Of a stretch of 64,000 nt of DNA, positions 42,003-51,513 are shown in pieces (within the stretch, counting starts at the first letter, position 1; every line of letters starts with the position of its first letter). The notes under the pieces were generated by a model. That model saw only the letters and a list, made by a program, of their open reading frames with translations. It was not told the DNA's origin and ran no database searches. The translations under genes and the position numbers were made by a program. The DNA comes from Chthonomonas sp035294165 (GTDB lineage Bacteria > Armatimonadota > Chthonomonadetes > Chthonomonadales > Chthonomonadaceae): assembly GCF_035294165.1 (NCBI RefSeq), contig NZ_DATGLN010000207.1, positions 62,001 to 126,000 on the forward strand, written 5' to 3'.

Positions 42003-43394
42003 TTAACGTGTTGATGATACCGCAGAGGGTTGAGTGCTTAGAAAATGGGAAAGCGTCTTATCAAGTTCCGGGCCGAGCAGTTGCTCTCTACCGGCCAAAA
42101 TACGCCCGCTATCTCCATCAATGAGAATGGGGTAAGGCACGATATGGATGAAATAGAGCTGTGCTTCTGCAGTTTCCCAATATTTGCCATCGTAGACCTG
42201 CGGCCATGTCATGTGATGTGCTTTGAGGAAGGCCATAAGCTGATCTCGGTAGTTGGCCGGCTCGATGCAGATACCTAGAATCTCTAGGCCTTTGCTATGA
42301 TATTTTTTGTAGGCAGCGGTTACATAGGGAAGCTGTGCCCGACAATGGGGACACCAAGAGCCCCAGAAGTAGAGCAGCACGCGTTTGCTGTGGTAGTCTT
42401 GTGGAAAGTGGACGATGTTTCCTTTAAGTGTTGTAGCGGTAAACGAGGGAGCTATTTGACCGACATTTAGATCGGGCGGGGGTGGAATCTCCGGAACCGA
42501 TTTTGGCGAGCGCTCCACAATTACCGTGCTGCCATCGTAGTCGGGAATGGTTAGTTGATAGGTGGTGCCGCCAATGTTGAACGGTCGGTCGGCACGATAT
42601 ATCTCTCCACGGGCGTCAATTTTTCCGTTATGGTTCACATCAATCAGCAGGATGCTGCCCGGGAAGGAGGCGCTAACGTCACATTTGAAATCGCCTCTGG
42701 CAAGAAGGTCATAAAGGTAGGCAGTGTATTTGACGTTGTTGAGGATGAGTTCTCCTTTACGAATGTAGTCGGGAAGGTAGAGCAGATATTGACCGTAGGC
42801 TGCGGCATTGGGATCGTTGGGGTCGGGCAAGATAAAATGCATGGGCAGGTCTACGACGTGATCGGGGCTGTAGTGAACATGAAGCACCGCATCGCCCTCG
42901 TAGCGGGTGAGTTGTTGACCGTTTGCCGCCTTATAAGGAAACGTTTTCCATTGGACGGGGGGATCGTTCGTAAGGTCGCCATCGAGATCGCCGTCCACGA
43001 TGAGGATGGGCGGCTTGTTGGGAGGAAACTGCACGAGGGCTACATAGTCTATTTCTTTGCCATTGGGCCAAAGGGGTATGAAGGCAAAATAGGGGTTAAC
43101 CAGGTTTGGGGGGAGCTTTGTGACCTGAGGCGGGCGTTTGGCAAAAAGTGGGGCGCGCCTGGGGGTAGTGGGCGGTGCGACCGTATAGACTTCGGGGCCG
43201 GTAACGAGATCGAAATGAAAGGTATCGGCATGGCAGGGCAGTGGGGTTATAACCGGCCAGATTCCTGCCAAAGCGGCAAGAGAGGACGTTAGCTTGCTTA
43301 GAAAGTATCGGCGCGGTATCAAAGGCGACGTCCTGGTGCTTGCTGTTTGGTGGCGATTAAGAAAGTAGGTTAAGACGTTGCTGAGGTGTATCAT
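42003..43394 (-). CDS. Secreted TlpA/thioredoxin-like protein
   Basis: About 463 residues from ATG 43394. The open frame runs further upstream into dcd but is a shadow there. A TTG at 43322 with AGGA 8 bases before it would give a neat signal (IPRRYFLSKLTSSLAALAGIWPV, TAT-like twin Arg) and no overlap, and may be the true start. The first 300 mature residues are a beta-rich domain of unknown type with NHNGKIDARGEIYRADRPF, like a calcium-loop segment. The C-terminal 150 residues are a TlpA-type thioredoxin fold with active site W-C-P-H-C (FWGSWCPHCRAQLPYVTAAYKKY). Probably an extracytoplasmic thiol reductase or peroxiredoxin-like protein. Confidence 0.85.
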   Translation of the reverse strand: MIHLSNVLTYFLNRHQTASTRTSPLIPRRYFLSKLTSSLAALAGIWPVITPLPCHADTFHFDLVTGPEVYTVAPPTTPRRAPLFAKRPPQVTKLPPNLVNPYFAFIPLWPNGKEIDYVALVQFPPNKPPILIVDGDLDGDLTNDPPVQWKTFPYKAANGQQLTRYEGDAVLHVHYSPDHVVDLPMHFILPDPNDPNAAAYGQYLLYLPDYIRKGELILNNVKYTAYLYDLLARGDFKCDVSASFPGSILLIDVNHNGKIDARGEIYRADRPFNIGGTTYQLTIPDYDGSTVIVERSPKSVPEIPPPPDLNVGQIAPSFTATTLKGNIVHFPQDYHSKRVLLYFWGSWCPHCRAQLPYVTAAYKKYHSKGLEILGICIEPANYRDQLMAFLKAHHMTWPQVYDGKYWETAEAQLYFIHIVPYPILIDGDSGRILAGREQLLGPELDKTLSHFLSTQPSAVSSTR

Positions 43395-44556
43395 CGTCCT
43401 CATCTTCTTGGGCTCCTGTAAACTGTTTGCTGAGGCGTACATCGCGTTGGGATTGGTAGCTTGAGCCTGCTTGGGAGCCGTAGAGGAATTCCGGTGCCTC
43501 CGTACAGCGCAGGAGATGGATGCGGAAGAGAGGTTGCCCATCCTCAATGAGGAAGGGAACATCCCGGCTGCGCACTTCAAGCACCACGGCAGCAGCGGTA
43601 TCGGTGGCGGGGAGATCGGGGGCGTATCCAAAGCCACTGTCGAAAAAGCCGGCGTAATGGGTGCGCAGTTCGCCACTACCGGCGTCGAAGGCTACCATCT
43701 CTGCACAGATTGTTGGGGGAAGACAGACAAGTTCGCGAGAGCGAAAAATATAGAACTCGTCCGGCTCGAGGATGATGGGTTTTCCGTCGGCATAGAGACG
43801 ATCCCAGTAGTGCCGTTTGCGCGCTTGACCGATGGCGCGGAGATCGATGGGTGGGGTATTCTTGCGGGCTTGATAGCCGATGGTAGCCTGCCTGCCTTGG
43901 CCGCTGTAACGCGGGAGGTAGATGGAGAGCAGAATTCCATTGGAGATGGCTAGATCGCGGGAGCGAAGCGGCAGCAGTTCGGAACTGAGGATAATAGGAA
44001 GTTCATCGAGGAGAGCACGGGTTTCTTCGACAGAGAGGCGTGGGTCTCCGGTTTGGAAGCGAATCTGGGCTAGGGCATCGCCTGCACGTACCCGAATGGC
44101 GAAAGAGCGTGGTACCACTTCGAGGTAGAGAGGCCCTCGGTATCCTTCTGGGGTTTCGTCAAAGGCGACTCCGTGTTCGGTAACAAGGCGACAAAAAACA
44201 TCGAGACGTCCCGTTGTAGATTTCGGGTTCGCCCGGCCACGCACTCTTGGGGGTAAGGCAAGGCGTTCCACAAGGGGAAAGATGTAGACCTGGTTCTTTT
44301 CTAGAACCACCCCTTCTTCTGGAAGGCAAAAGTGGTACCAACCGAAGCGGGCAAGTTTTTGTGCCATGCCCTCTTCGCCTGGCAGGAAGCTGCATTGAAC
44401 ACGATAGCCCACTGCGCCCAGCCGCAGATCGAGGCTATTGGGCTGGATTTGGCCGGATCGAAGAGGTTCTTCTACTTCGATCCAGCCTTTTTCGATGGCT
44501 TGTCGTATCCACTGAGCCGGTAGAACGCCGTTTGGGCTATCGGTGTAGATGTTCAT
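43357..44556 (-). CDS. dcd: dCTP deaminase-like protein (tandem dUTPase-fold domains)
   Basis: 399 residues, twice the length of E. coli Dcd. Two trimeric-dUTPase-fold modules are present. The first (about 15-185) has IQPNSLDLRLGAVGYRVQC and VRGRANPKSTTGRLDVFCRLVTEHG. The second (about 240-370) has ICAEMVAFDAGSGELRTHYAGFFDSGFGY and ends VPFLIEDGQPLFRIHLLR. This layout matches the long '2-deoxycytidine 5-triphosphate deaminase' family of alphaproteobacteria. It should deaminate dCTP to dUTP for thymidylate synthesis. The Asp/Glu-rich tail overlaps the first possible start of the TlpA-like gene. Confidence 0.88.
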   Translation of the reverse strand: MNIYTDSPNGVLPAQWIRQAIEKGWIEVEEPLRSGQIQPNSLDLRLGAVGYRVQCSFLPGEEGMAQKLARFGWYHFCLPEEGVVLEKNQVYIFPLVERLALPPRVRGRANPKSTTGRLDVFCRLVTEHGVAFDETPEGYRGPLYLEVVPRSFAIRVRAGDALAQIRFQTGDPRLSVEETRALLDELPIILSSELLPLRSRDLAISNGILLSIYLPRYSGQGRQATIGYQARKNTPPIDLRAIGQARKRHYWDRLYADGKPIILEPDEFYIFRSRELVCLPPTICAEMVAFDAGSGELRTHYAGFFDSGFGYAPDLPATDTAAAVVLEVRSRDVPFLIEDGQPLFRIHLLRCTEAPEFLYGSQAGSSYQSQRDVRLSKQFTGAQEDEDDDTPQQRLNLLS

Positions 44557-45704
44557 GTGAAGTTCGGGTCGGTAACACGTTGCGTTTCAACATTCTTTTT
44601 TGCTTTCGATGTCGCTTTCAACTGTTCGAGAAGCTGATCGTACGCTGTGCGATTAACGGGAAGCTCTACGGTGCTTTGGATTTTGCTAGACAGAATGATG
44701 CCATTGATCAGCTCCATGGCGTTTAGGCCTTCTTCTCCGGGGGCGATGAGCGGCTCGTTATAGAGGATGGCGCGGGCGAAGTTCTGGGTGATGGCGGCGT
44801 GGCCTTTCAGGGGTTTTTCCTCAGGCAGGGGCACAGGTTCTTCGGTGACTTTGGGGCTACCCCACATCTCTTTGGTGGTGTAGGTGAACTCACGAATGGA
44901 GCCTTCAACACGGAAATACTGGAGGCGGCTGCCATGAATGACGATCTTGCCGCGGTCGGCACAAATCTCAAGCATATTATGATTTGGAACCTCCATCGTG
45001 GAGGCATAGAGGTAGCCATGCGCCCCGTTTTTATAGGTAAGGAAGGCGTAGGCTTCGTCTTCCACCTCGATGTCGTGAAGGCGCGTGCGGGTTGTGCCGG
45101 TGATCGAAGCGGGTAAACCGGCGAGCCAACAGAATAGGTCGAGGTAGTGAGGGGCTTGGTTGATAAGCACGCCTCCCCCTTCACCGGCCCATGTGGCCCG
45201 CCAGCCACCGGAGTTATAGTAAGCTTGGCTACGATACCAGCCCATAACGAGGCTTGTACGATAGATTTCGCCAAGGGCGCCGCTCTCCACAATCTGTTTT
45301 GCTGCAAGGTGATGCGGCTCAGAACGCATTTGGTACATGATGCCAAACTTGCGGCCTGAACGGCGAGCGGCAGCGATCATCGCGTCCGCTGCCGAGACGG
45401 TGACGGCCAGCGGTTTTTCAGAAAGCACGTGAATGCCCCGTTCGAATGCATCTATGGCGATAGGAGGATGAAAATAGTGAGGAGTTGCGATGATCACAGC
45501 ATCTACAAGCCCGCTTTCAAGTAGCGCAAGGTGGTTTGTAAAGCCGGGCACTCCAAACTTTTCAGAAGCCGACTTCACGGCCGTTTCATCCGCATCGGCG
45601 ACCGCCGTGAGCTTGGCTTCGGGGATTTTGGAAAGCATGTTGCAATGCCCTGCTCCCATCCCTCCTACACCGATCACCCCAAAGCGAACGACTTCATCTG
45701 CCAT
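44553..45704 (-). CDS. Gfo/Idh/MocA family oxidoreductase
   Basis: About 383 residues from ATG 45704, chosen because GAAGGAG lies 8 bases upstream; the longer frame has no ribosome site. The N-terminal Rossmann domain opens FGVIGVGGMGAGHC; the EKP motif is SEKPLAVTVSAADAM. The C-terminal domain has EGGGVLINQAPHYLDLFCWLAGLP, with the His of the usual catalytic set. These NAD(P)-dependent enzymes oxidise or reduce sugars and inositols. It overlaps the dcd start by 4 bases, but by content belongs with the sugar genes upstream. Confidence 0.92.
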   Translation of the reverse strand: MADEVVRFGVIGVGGMGAGHCNMLSKIPEAKLTAVADADETAVKSASEKFGVPGFTNHLALLESGLVDAVIIATPHYFHPPIAIDAFERGIHVLSEKPLAVTVSAADAMIAAARRSGRKFGIMYQMRSEPHHLAAKQIVESGALGEIYRTSLVMGWYRSQAYYNSGGWRATWAGEGGGVLINQAPHYLDLFCWLAGLPASITGTTRTRLHDIEVEDEAYAFLTYKNGAHGYLYASTMEVPNHNMLEICADRGKIVIHGSRLQYFRVEGSIREFTYTTKEMWGSPKVTEEPVPLPEEKPLKGHAAITQNFARAILYNEPLIAPGEEGLNAMELINGIILSSKIQSTVELPVNRTAYDQLLEQLKATSKAKKNVETQRVTDPNFT

Positions 45705-45986
45705 AGCGGAAACTCCTTCTGTTATGAAATAGAATCTACCTGCTTTTTCGCCATTTCGGCGCCTATTCCCTTCTTTAGGCGAGGCCCTATATCTCAAATT
45801 GGAAGGATGAAAAGCTTCCTCTCCTGCTCTCCATAAAAATTGAGACCAGGGGGACTGTCGCCAATATGGGGAATTGGTCTGGCGCTTGCTGCGAAGCCCT
45901 GCGGCTTACCTCGGCGAGGGCAATGTGCCGACTGTAGGCGGTAGTGGTTAGCCGGAAGGTGACGGCCTTACTAGGGCTACATCGGT

Positions 45987-48900
45987 CTACTCACGTGGGA
46001 CGGCATAGAGCCAGCGGCCGGAATGGGCGGATGTTAGGTTAAAGACGAGAGCGCCCTGTTCGATGTGGGCAGGCAAGGCGTCGCCACGGCTGCCGGGCTG
46101 AGGGCCTTCGGCAAAGAGTTGTACCTCTCGCAAGGGTTGGATGAGGGGGATCCGGATCGTTCCTTCGCCGTAGGCAAAGATGCGCAGGATGGCGCCGTGT
46201 GGTACGCGGCATTCAGGAGGTACCGGCGCCCAGGCGACTAGAGGCATCGGTTTATCCGCAAAAACGGTTGTATTTTCATCCACTTGGATGCGATCGGTGT
46301 TTCTGCCGGCAAATGCGACGAGGCGATGGCGTTCGTCAACGCGGAAAGTAACCGCCAGGTCGCCCTCGTAGGAAATCCTGTGCCCATGAACATGGAAATC
46401 CTTTAGCTGAAGCAGTGAAGGAGGAAGGGGATGTTGTTGCAGATAGGCCTGGTCTGCTTTTGGGTCTCGTGCGAAACCGCCTTGCCACAGCTCGGGGGTG
46501 TGTCGAAAATGCCGTGCGATGGCGATTGCGCCATTTGGGAAACGACAGCAGAGGTAGGGAGTTGTGCGCGACAGATACTCCGTGTTGTCGTTGACATGAG
46601 GAAAGCGACCCGTGGGTGGGTAGGCACCGAGGGCTGTAAGCACCTCGAACCAGTTGCGTGTTTCGTAGCCGAGGCAGGCCGCCTGATCGTCACGAGGGCG
46701 ATAGCCAAGAAAAACGGCGGTGCCGCCGTTTGGAAACGAGCGATGTGTGCCTACAATGTGGTTTTGGACGGTAGCGACCGGTTCGACACCGTTCTGAGGA
46801 GTGACCGGATAGATGCGGTCGGGAAGCAGATGGGTAAGAATTATCTGCGGGCTGACATTCTTCAGTGGGCCGGCAAAGCGAACCTCCCTTCCCGGCGCCA
46901 TCTTGCCCCATTCTTGGGAGGGGTTATAAGAGACGCCGAAAATCCCGCTCCATGTGGCAAGAATGGGTTGCCCCTCATTGGAGAGTAGAGGAGGCGGGCC
47001 TGCCCAAATGACACGTCCGCCTTCCTGCAACATCTGCCGGATGAGGGCAAGGAGTTGCTGAGAGGGAAACGGTTCAAAAAGGGTGACCAGGGTGGAAAAA
47101 CGCCGGCCTGCCATCTCGATGGCGCCTCTGACGACCCTTCCTCTTTCCAAAAGCTTAGCTTGGGTCACATAGTTGGCGTAGCCGTAGAGCGTCATCCAAC
47201 TGCCAAAGCGCTCTTCCGCGGCCACAAGGTCTATAGGGTAGAGCATGAGAACATCTACGTCACGATGTTGCATATCTTGAACCATGCCGTAGAAGGGAGA
47301 GCCGGCATCGCCGTAGGCATCCACTAAAGCGCCACGTCGTTCGGCGACGGGTCCCGGCATTCCCCAGTAGGCTGCGTAGGAGTAGGGGATGGTGTTGAGG
47401 ATACCGGTAGAGCAGGCGAGGGCAAGCGCAAAGTAGTCGCGATCGGCGTAGCCTCCTTCAGCATGGTCGTTGCCGTTGCCGGTAAGATAGTCGCCCCAGG
47501 AGAAGTAGTCATAGCAGGCTGCAGCCGCCTGTTGTACGGTATTAGACCACACGAAATTTGAGGTGTACTCGTATTTTGCCGGGTTGTCCGGTTCCTGCCC
47601 CACCCGCCAGTAGTCAATGGTTGGGCTTTCAGCCCATGTGGCATGCGCTCTCGCCTCGAGTGGATGTCCCATCCGTTTTTCGGCATGGCGCTTGGCTTCC
47701 GCAAAGAGAGCTACAACGCCATCCTGGAGGAAATGATAGTAACGAGCTCGGAAAAGTGCAGTGGCATGAATATCCTCCGGGGTTGGGCCGAAGACATGCA
47801 TCGCTCCTTCTTTGGCTGTGAGGTCTAGCGCCTTGTCCTCCTGACCGTGAACGAAATAGAGAAGATATTTTGCAAAGTCTTGATACTCATCACCATATTT
47901 AGCTGCAAAGGCGCGCACAAGGCCTGGACTGACATAGCGCATGGCAAATTCACCATGATCATGATGATGGAAGTAGTCCCAGTCTTGTTGGATATGCATT
48001 TCGTCAGAGTAGAGGCCGTTCAATTTCACGCCGGCATCTATGTAACGATCCACGAGGTTTTTCAGGTAGGGCAGAGCTTTTTCGCTGAAATAGTCCATTT
48101 CCGGTGTACGGTAGATTTGGACGGCTAGAACGCGGTCGAGAGGGCCGATATCGGTTTTGCCTCTGCCGTAGATTCGCACGCGCACGGCCTCGACGCTACC
48201 TTCGGTGGGGCCCATAATCTCGACGTGTGCGGTATCCGTGATCTCCACAATGGTTTTAGGGTCTGCAACGAGGTAAGGTGTGCCATGGAGGGGGTATTGG
48301 TGGAAGGCGAAAACGCGCACGCCAGCATCTTCCACACGAATGGGGCCTTTATTGTTAGTCCAACGCTGTTGGCGCCAAAGTTGAACGCTGTAGGCGCCGG
48401 TGGCGGGGTCGCGCAGGCCTTTGCGATAGTGCATCCAGATGCCCGATTCGCCGGTCTGTTTAACGTAGGAGGGACCGATTTCGAGGGGACTAAGCAGGCT
48501 CAGCTCTAGTGCGAGGCCGTACTTTTGAGCGAACTGGCCGATGGTGGCGATGAGCTTTATATACTCTTCACTATCGGGCATCAGCTTACGCGGGGCATTT
48601 TGGCCGGGGCGGTATTGGGCGAAAAACTGGTCGAAGGCGACGATAAGGGTTCGATGGCCGGCTGCTTGTGCGGCTTCGCAGACCGAACGAAGGCTTTGCA
48701 TCCGTGGGGTTGTGTCTAGGCTGAGATTGATCGGTTGATCGGGATTTTGTGCAAGGGTTTCCAGCTCCTGATCGCTCACCAGAATAATAGCCGACTTCGG
48801 TAGAAGAAAGCTCCAAGGGCCTGGAAAGGCGACGAGGGGAGAATTGCTAGACACAGTGTTATTCATAGTAAGCTCCTCAGCAAAGCTGTTTCCTGAGAAC

Positions 48901-48995
48901 AAGAAGAGACCGCTCCAGGCTGCACTGCCTAAGAGGGCCCGACGCGATAAAGCAGACGGTTTTGGGAAACCGTCCGGTCGTTGTTGTGAAGACAT
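45987..48995 (-). CDS. Large TAT-secreted glycoside-hydrolase-like protein
   Basis: 1002 residues. A twin-arginine signal (ALSRRALLGSAAWSGLFLFSG, ending SFAEE). Residues about 60-560 look like a (beta/alpha)8 hydrolase: VCEAAQAAGHRTLIVAFDQFF, ALELSLLSPLEIGPSYV, and LNGLYSDEMHIQQDWDYFHHHDHGEF, where the Glu in DEM sits where an acid/base would be. Then a Rossmann-like region (about 600-750; MLYPIDLVAAEERFGSWMTLYGYANYVTQAKLLERG) resembles the beta-galactosidase trimerisation domain. Two beta-sandwich domains finish the chain. I do not recognise a CAZy family. Upstream are a secreted binding-type protein and an aminotransferase on the same strand. Confidence 0.65.
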   Translation of the reverse strand: MSSQQRPDGFPKPSALSRRALLGSAAWSGLFLFSGNSFAEELTMNNTVSSNSPLVAFPGPWSFLLPKSAIILVSDQELETLAQNPDQPINLSLDTTPRMQSLRSVCEAAQAAGHRTLIVAFDQFFAQYRPGQNAPRKLMPDSEEYIKLIATIGQFAQKYGLALELSLLSPLEIGPSYVKQTGESGIWMHYRKGLRDPATGAYSVQLWRQQRWTNNKGPIRVEDAGVRVFAFHQYPLHGTPYLVADPKTIVEITDTAHVEIMGPTEGSVEAVRVRIYGRGKTDIGPLDRVLAVQIYRTPEMDYFSEKALPYLKNLVDRYIDAGVKLNGLYSDEMHIQQDWDYFHHHDHGEFAMRYVSPGLVRAFAAKYGDEYQDFAKYLLYFVHGQEDKALDLTAKEGAMHVFGPTPEDIHATALFRARYYHFLQDGVVALFAEAKRHAEKRMGHPLEARAHATWAESPTIDYWRVGQEPDNPAKYEYTSNFVWSNTVQQAAAACYDYFSWGDYLTGNGNDHAEGGYADRDYFALALACSTGILNTIPYSYAAYWGMPGPVAERRGALVDAYGDAGSPFYGMVQDMQHRDVDVLMLYPIDLVAAEERFGSWMTLYGYANYVTQAKLLERGRVVRGAIEMAGRRFSTLVTLFEPFPSQQLLALIRQMLQEGGRVIWAGPPPLLSNEGQPILATWSGIFGVSYNPSQEWGKMAPGREVRFAGPLKNVSPQIILTHLLPDRIYPVTPQNGVEPVATVQNHIVGTHRSFPNGGTAVFLGYRPRDDQAACLGYETRNWFEVLTALGAYPPTGRFPHVNDNTEYLSRTTPYLCCRFPNGAIAIARHFRHTPELWQGGFARDPKADQAYLQQHPLPPSLLQLKDFHVHGHRISYEGDLAVTFRVDERHRLVAFAGRNTDRIQVDENTTVFADKPMPLVAWAPVPPECRVPHGAILRIFAYGEGTIRIPLIQPLREVQLFAEGPQPGSRGDALPAHIEQGALVFNLTSAHSGRWLYAVPRE

Positions 48996-49004
48996 CGGTA
49001 ATAC

Positions 49005-50192
49005 CTACTTACTTGTTTTGGGGCCTATAGTCTGTTGAACGGCGCGCACAGGCCCGATCCAGATGGTGTTATGCTGCTCGGGCTGACCGAACAAGAAGGA
49101 GATATCGGCAAGGATGAGCGTTGTGAGTTGATTGGTATCTATGGGGTGGCTCAGGGCCTCTTGCGAATCGGGAGCGGGCTGCATAGCGGCGATATTTACC
49201 GAGACGGTTGTTGGTTTGGAATCGCCCGGAATGTCTACGATCTGAAAATAGCGAGCTCCATCCTTCATCTGAAGCGAAACGGCAAGGCGCACCCCTTTCT
49301 CCGCAGCGGCCTGGAAGACGATGCGGTCGGTGTTGCCCATTGCGACACGATGGAGGTCATGTAGAAGCAAGATGAGACGATCGGGGCCTTGTTGGTAGTG
49401 AACCGCGAGGGCACGATCGGGGAAGGGGGGATGGGGATCGTACTGCATCTCCTGGGAGCCGATAAGGAACCAGTGAATAGCATCTTGGTTGAGCGGGTCA
49501 ATCCATACCCCCTTTTCATCATCGGGGAGCCTTGGAGTGGAAGGGACAGGGGTGTCGTTGGATAGCGCCTCGAAATCGGCAAGTCGAAGCGTATGTTGGC
49601 CGGAACTAGGCTGTAGAATGCCCACTATTTGGGGATCGGTGCCCATGAAGGCGCTGAGAATGGTGCTAACCGGCACGATGCCAATGGCCTCTATCTGATC
49701 GAGATCGAGTTTGCCGTCGGGGTCTGGTGGGTCGCCTTTATTATCGGAGAGCCAAAAATCTTTAGGATAGAGGGTGATCTCTTGCCAGGTTTTCGGTGGG
49801 AGCCAAAATACCTGTAGATAGCGACCGCCCTGATGTTCGGAGAGGGCACAGATGAAAGGGGAACCTATGTCGCTATAGGCCTGAAACCGGATAGCTTGGA
49901 GGGAGGCGAGCGTGCCCTGTTTTACCGGGCGAATCAGCACCTGAAAGGGCAGTGCGTTGTTCGCCCCCTGCTTTTGCGGATTCACCGTGTAGTTGAACAC
50001 AAGTGCCCCTTTTGCGTTGGGTGGAAGGTCGGAAGCTTGATGGGTTATAGCGATAGTGCCGCCTCCTAGGTTCGTCCAGGGAGCTGTATCCTCTGTGAAG
50101 GCATCGGTAAAGAGAGCTGTTGACTGGGCTTGAGATACCGTGCCGGCCCACAGGAGGACGAGAGCGATCAGAATAACAGTTTTTGCGTTCAT
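49005..50192 (-). CDS. Secreted two-domain beta-sandwich protein, probably carbohydrate binding
   Basis: 395 residues with signal peptide (MNAKTVILIALVLLWAGTVSQA). Two similar modules of about 170 residues follow: the first with ALFTDAFTEDTAPWTNLGGGTIAI and QEITLYPKDFWLSDN..GDPPDPDGKLDLDQIEAIGIV, the second with WFLIGSQEMQYDPHPPFPDRALAVHYQ and VSVNIAAMQPAPDSQEALSHPIDTNQLTTLILADISFLF. The pattern resembles galactose-binding-like or CIA30/CBM-type sandwiches; the family is uncertain. It lies 9 bases upstream of the large hydrolase-like gene and may act with it. Confidence 0.6.
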   Translation of the reverse strand: MNAKTVILIALVLLWAGTVSQAQSTALFTDAFTEDTAPWTNLGGGTIAITHQASDLPPNAKGALVFNYTVNPQKQGANNALPFQVLIRPVKQGTLASLQAIRFQAYSDIGSPFICALSEHQGGRYLQVFWLPPKTWQEITLYPKDFWLSDNKGDPPDPDGKLDLDQIEAIGIVPVSTILSAFMGTDPQIVGILQPSSGQHTLRLADFEALSNDTPVPSTPRLPDDEKGVWIDPLNQDAIHWFLIGSQEMQYDPHPPFPDRALAVHYQQGPDRLILLLHDLHRVAMGNTDRIVFQAAAEKGVRLAVSLQMKDGARYFQIVDIPGDSKPTTVSVNIAAMQPAPDSQEALSHPIDTNQLTTLILADISFLFGQPEQHNTIWIGPVRAVQQTIGPKTSK

Positions 50193-50210
50193 CAGCTTAT
50201 CCTTTTCGGG

Positions 50211-51449
50211 CTAGGTCCATGCCTTTTGGATGCGTGCGATGGCAGTAGCGATATCTTCCACATCTCGTTGCGTGCCCAGCAGCACATATTGAGGAAGCCA
50301 GACGCATTCCGCGCAGAGCTGTTCGCAGACGGGGTGGTGGAGTTTTGTGTAGTCCATGGTAATTTTGCCGTTTGTGAGGGCGGCCAGGCGTGCTGCATGA
50401 TGAGCAAAGGCCGGTTGTTGATAGAGAGGGCGATAGGTGGCCATGCTCGGTATGCCCTCGGCGTTTAGGGCACGTAGGAACTCCTCAAGGCTGTGGCCTC
50501 CGAAGGCGTCAGAGTGGTACCTAAAGGCATATAAGTGATAGGATTGACAGGTGATGCGTTCATCTTCGATAGGGAGTTGTATGCCGGGAATCTGCTCTAG
50601 CAGCTGGCGCAAGTAGGCGGCATTGCGTGAGCGGAGTTGAATCTGTTGTGGGAGGCGTTGCAGTTGGGCGCGCAGGAGAGCGGCTTGAAACTCCGTCATA
50701 CGGTAGTTGCTGCCGGGGAAGGGATGTTCGTACCACTTCCCCCCTCGCGAGCGTCCGACGTTCATGATAGACCACGCGGCATCGGCGAGGGACTCGTTAT
50801 TCGAGAGAACCATGCCGCCTTCGCCCGCATTCAGGTTTTTGGAGGCTTGAAAGCTGAAGGTGCCGAGATCGCCTAGAGCACCCACACGCCTTCCACGCCA
50901 TTCTGCCCCGTGGGCCTGCGCAGCATCCTCTATGAGATAAAGGTTATGACGCTTGGCTATTGCCAATAGTCTGTCCATATCAGCCGGGCGACCGGTGAGA
51001 TGAACCGCGATGATCGCTTTCGTTCGTGGGGTTATTGCGGCTTCTACCTGATCAGGGTCTATATTGTAGGTTTGCGGGTCTACATCCACGAACACGGGCA
51101 GAGCGCCGGCCATGAGAGGCGCGCTTGCAGAGGCGATGAAGGTGTAGGAGGGGACGATGACCTCGTCGCCGTAGCCGATTTCGAGGGCACGGATGGCGAT
51201 CTCGATGGCCGCCGTTCCATTTGTGCAGGCGACGCCATATTGAGCGTGCTGGAAGGCAGCAAACTCCTTCTCAAAGCTAACCCCTTCCGTTCCACCTACA
51301 TACCACCATTGACCACTGTTCAGTACCCGTTTCAGTGCCTGTTCTTCCGCATGCCCAAAGATGGGCCACCGGGGCCAGGGGTGCCGATGTCTATCGCGAA
51401 CGGGCTTGCCACCGTCAATAGCCAACGGTTCTTGATCGGTAATAAGCAT
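50211..51449 (-). CDS. DegT/DnrJ/EryC1/StrS family aminotransferase
   Basis: About 412 residues from ATG 51449; GGAGG 6 bases before it supports this start over ATG 51470. Substrate loop GTEGVSFEKEFAAFQHAQYGVACTNGTAAIEIAIRAL, cofactor pocket LYLIEDAAQAHGAEW, and PLP-lysine motif FSFQASKNLNAGEGGMVL. These PLP enzymes aminate keto-sugars or inosose (AHBA/scyllo-inosamine branch). With the Gfo/Idh oxidoreductase four genes on, it suggests an oxidise-then-aminate step on a sugar or inositol. Confidence 0.93.
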   Translation of the reverse strand: MLITDQEPLAIDGGKPVRDRHRHPWPRWPIFGHAEEQALKRVLNSGQWWYVGGTEGVSFEKEFAAFQHAQYGVACTNGTAAIEIAIRALEIGYGDEVIVPSYTFIASASAPLMAGALPVFVDVDPQTYNIDPDQVEAAITPRTKAIIAVHLTGRPADMDRLLAIAKRHNLYLIEDAAQAHGAEWRGRRVGALGDLGTFSFQASKNLNAGEGGMVLSNNESLADAAWSIMNVGRSRGGKWYEHPFPGSNYRMTEFQAALLRAQLQRLPQQIQLRSRNAAYLRQLLEQIPGIQLPIEDERITCQSYHLYAFRYHSDAFGGHSLEEFLRALNAEGIPSMATYRPLYQQPAFAHHAARLAALTNGKITMDYTKLHHPVCEQLCAECVWLPQYVLLGTQRDVEDIATAIARIQKAWT

Positions 51450-51513
51450 GAGCAGCCTCCTTTCTGCCACTAGGGAGGTAAAACCTTGTCCCTAGCGTTT
51501 CAGGAACTCTTTT

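Noticed and set aside
43404..43676. Long N-terminal extension of the TlpA-like protein
   Set aside because: The extension is antisense-free but overlaps dcd in another frame and is Ser/Pro/Ala rich without sense; the signal peptide lies well downstream.
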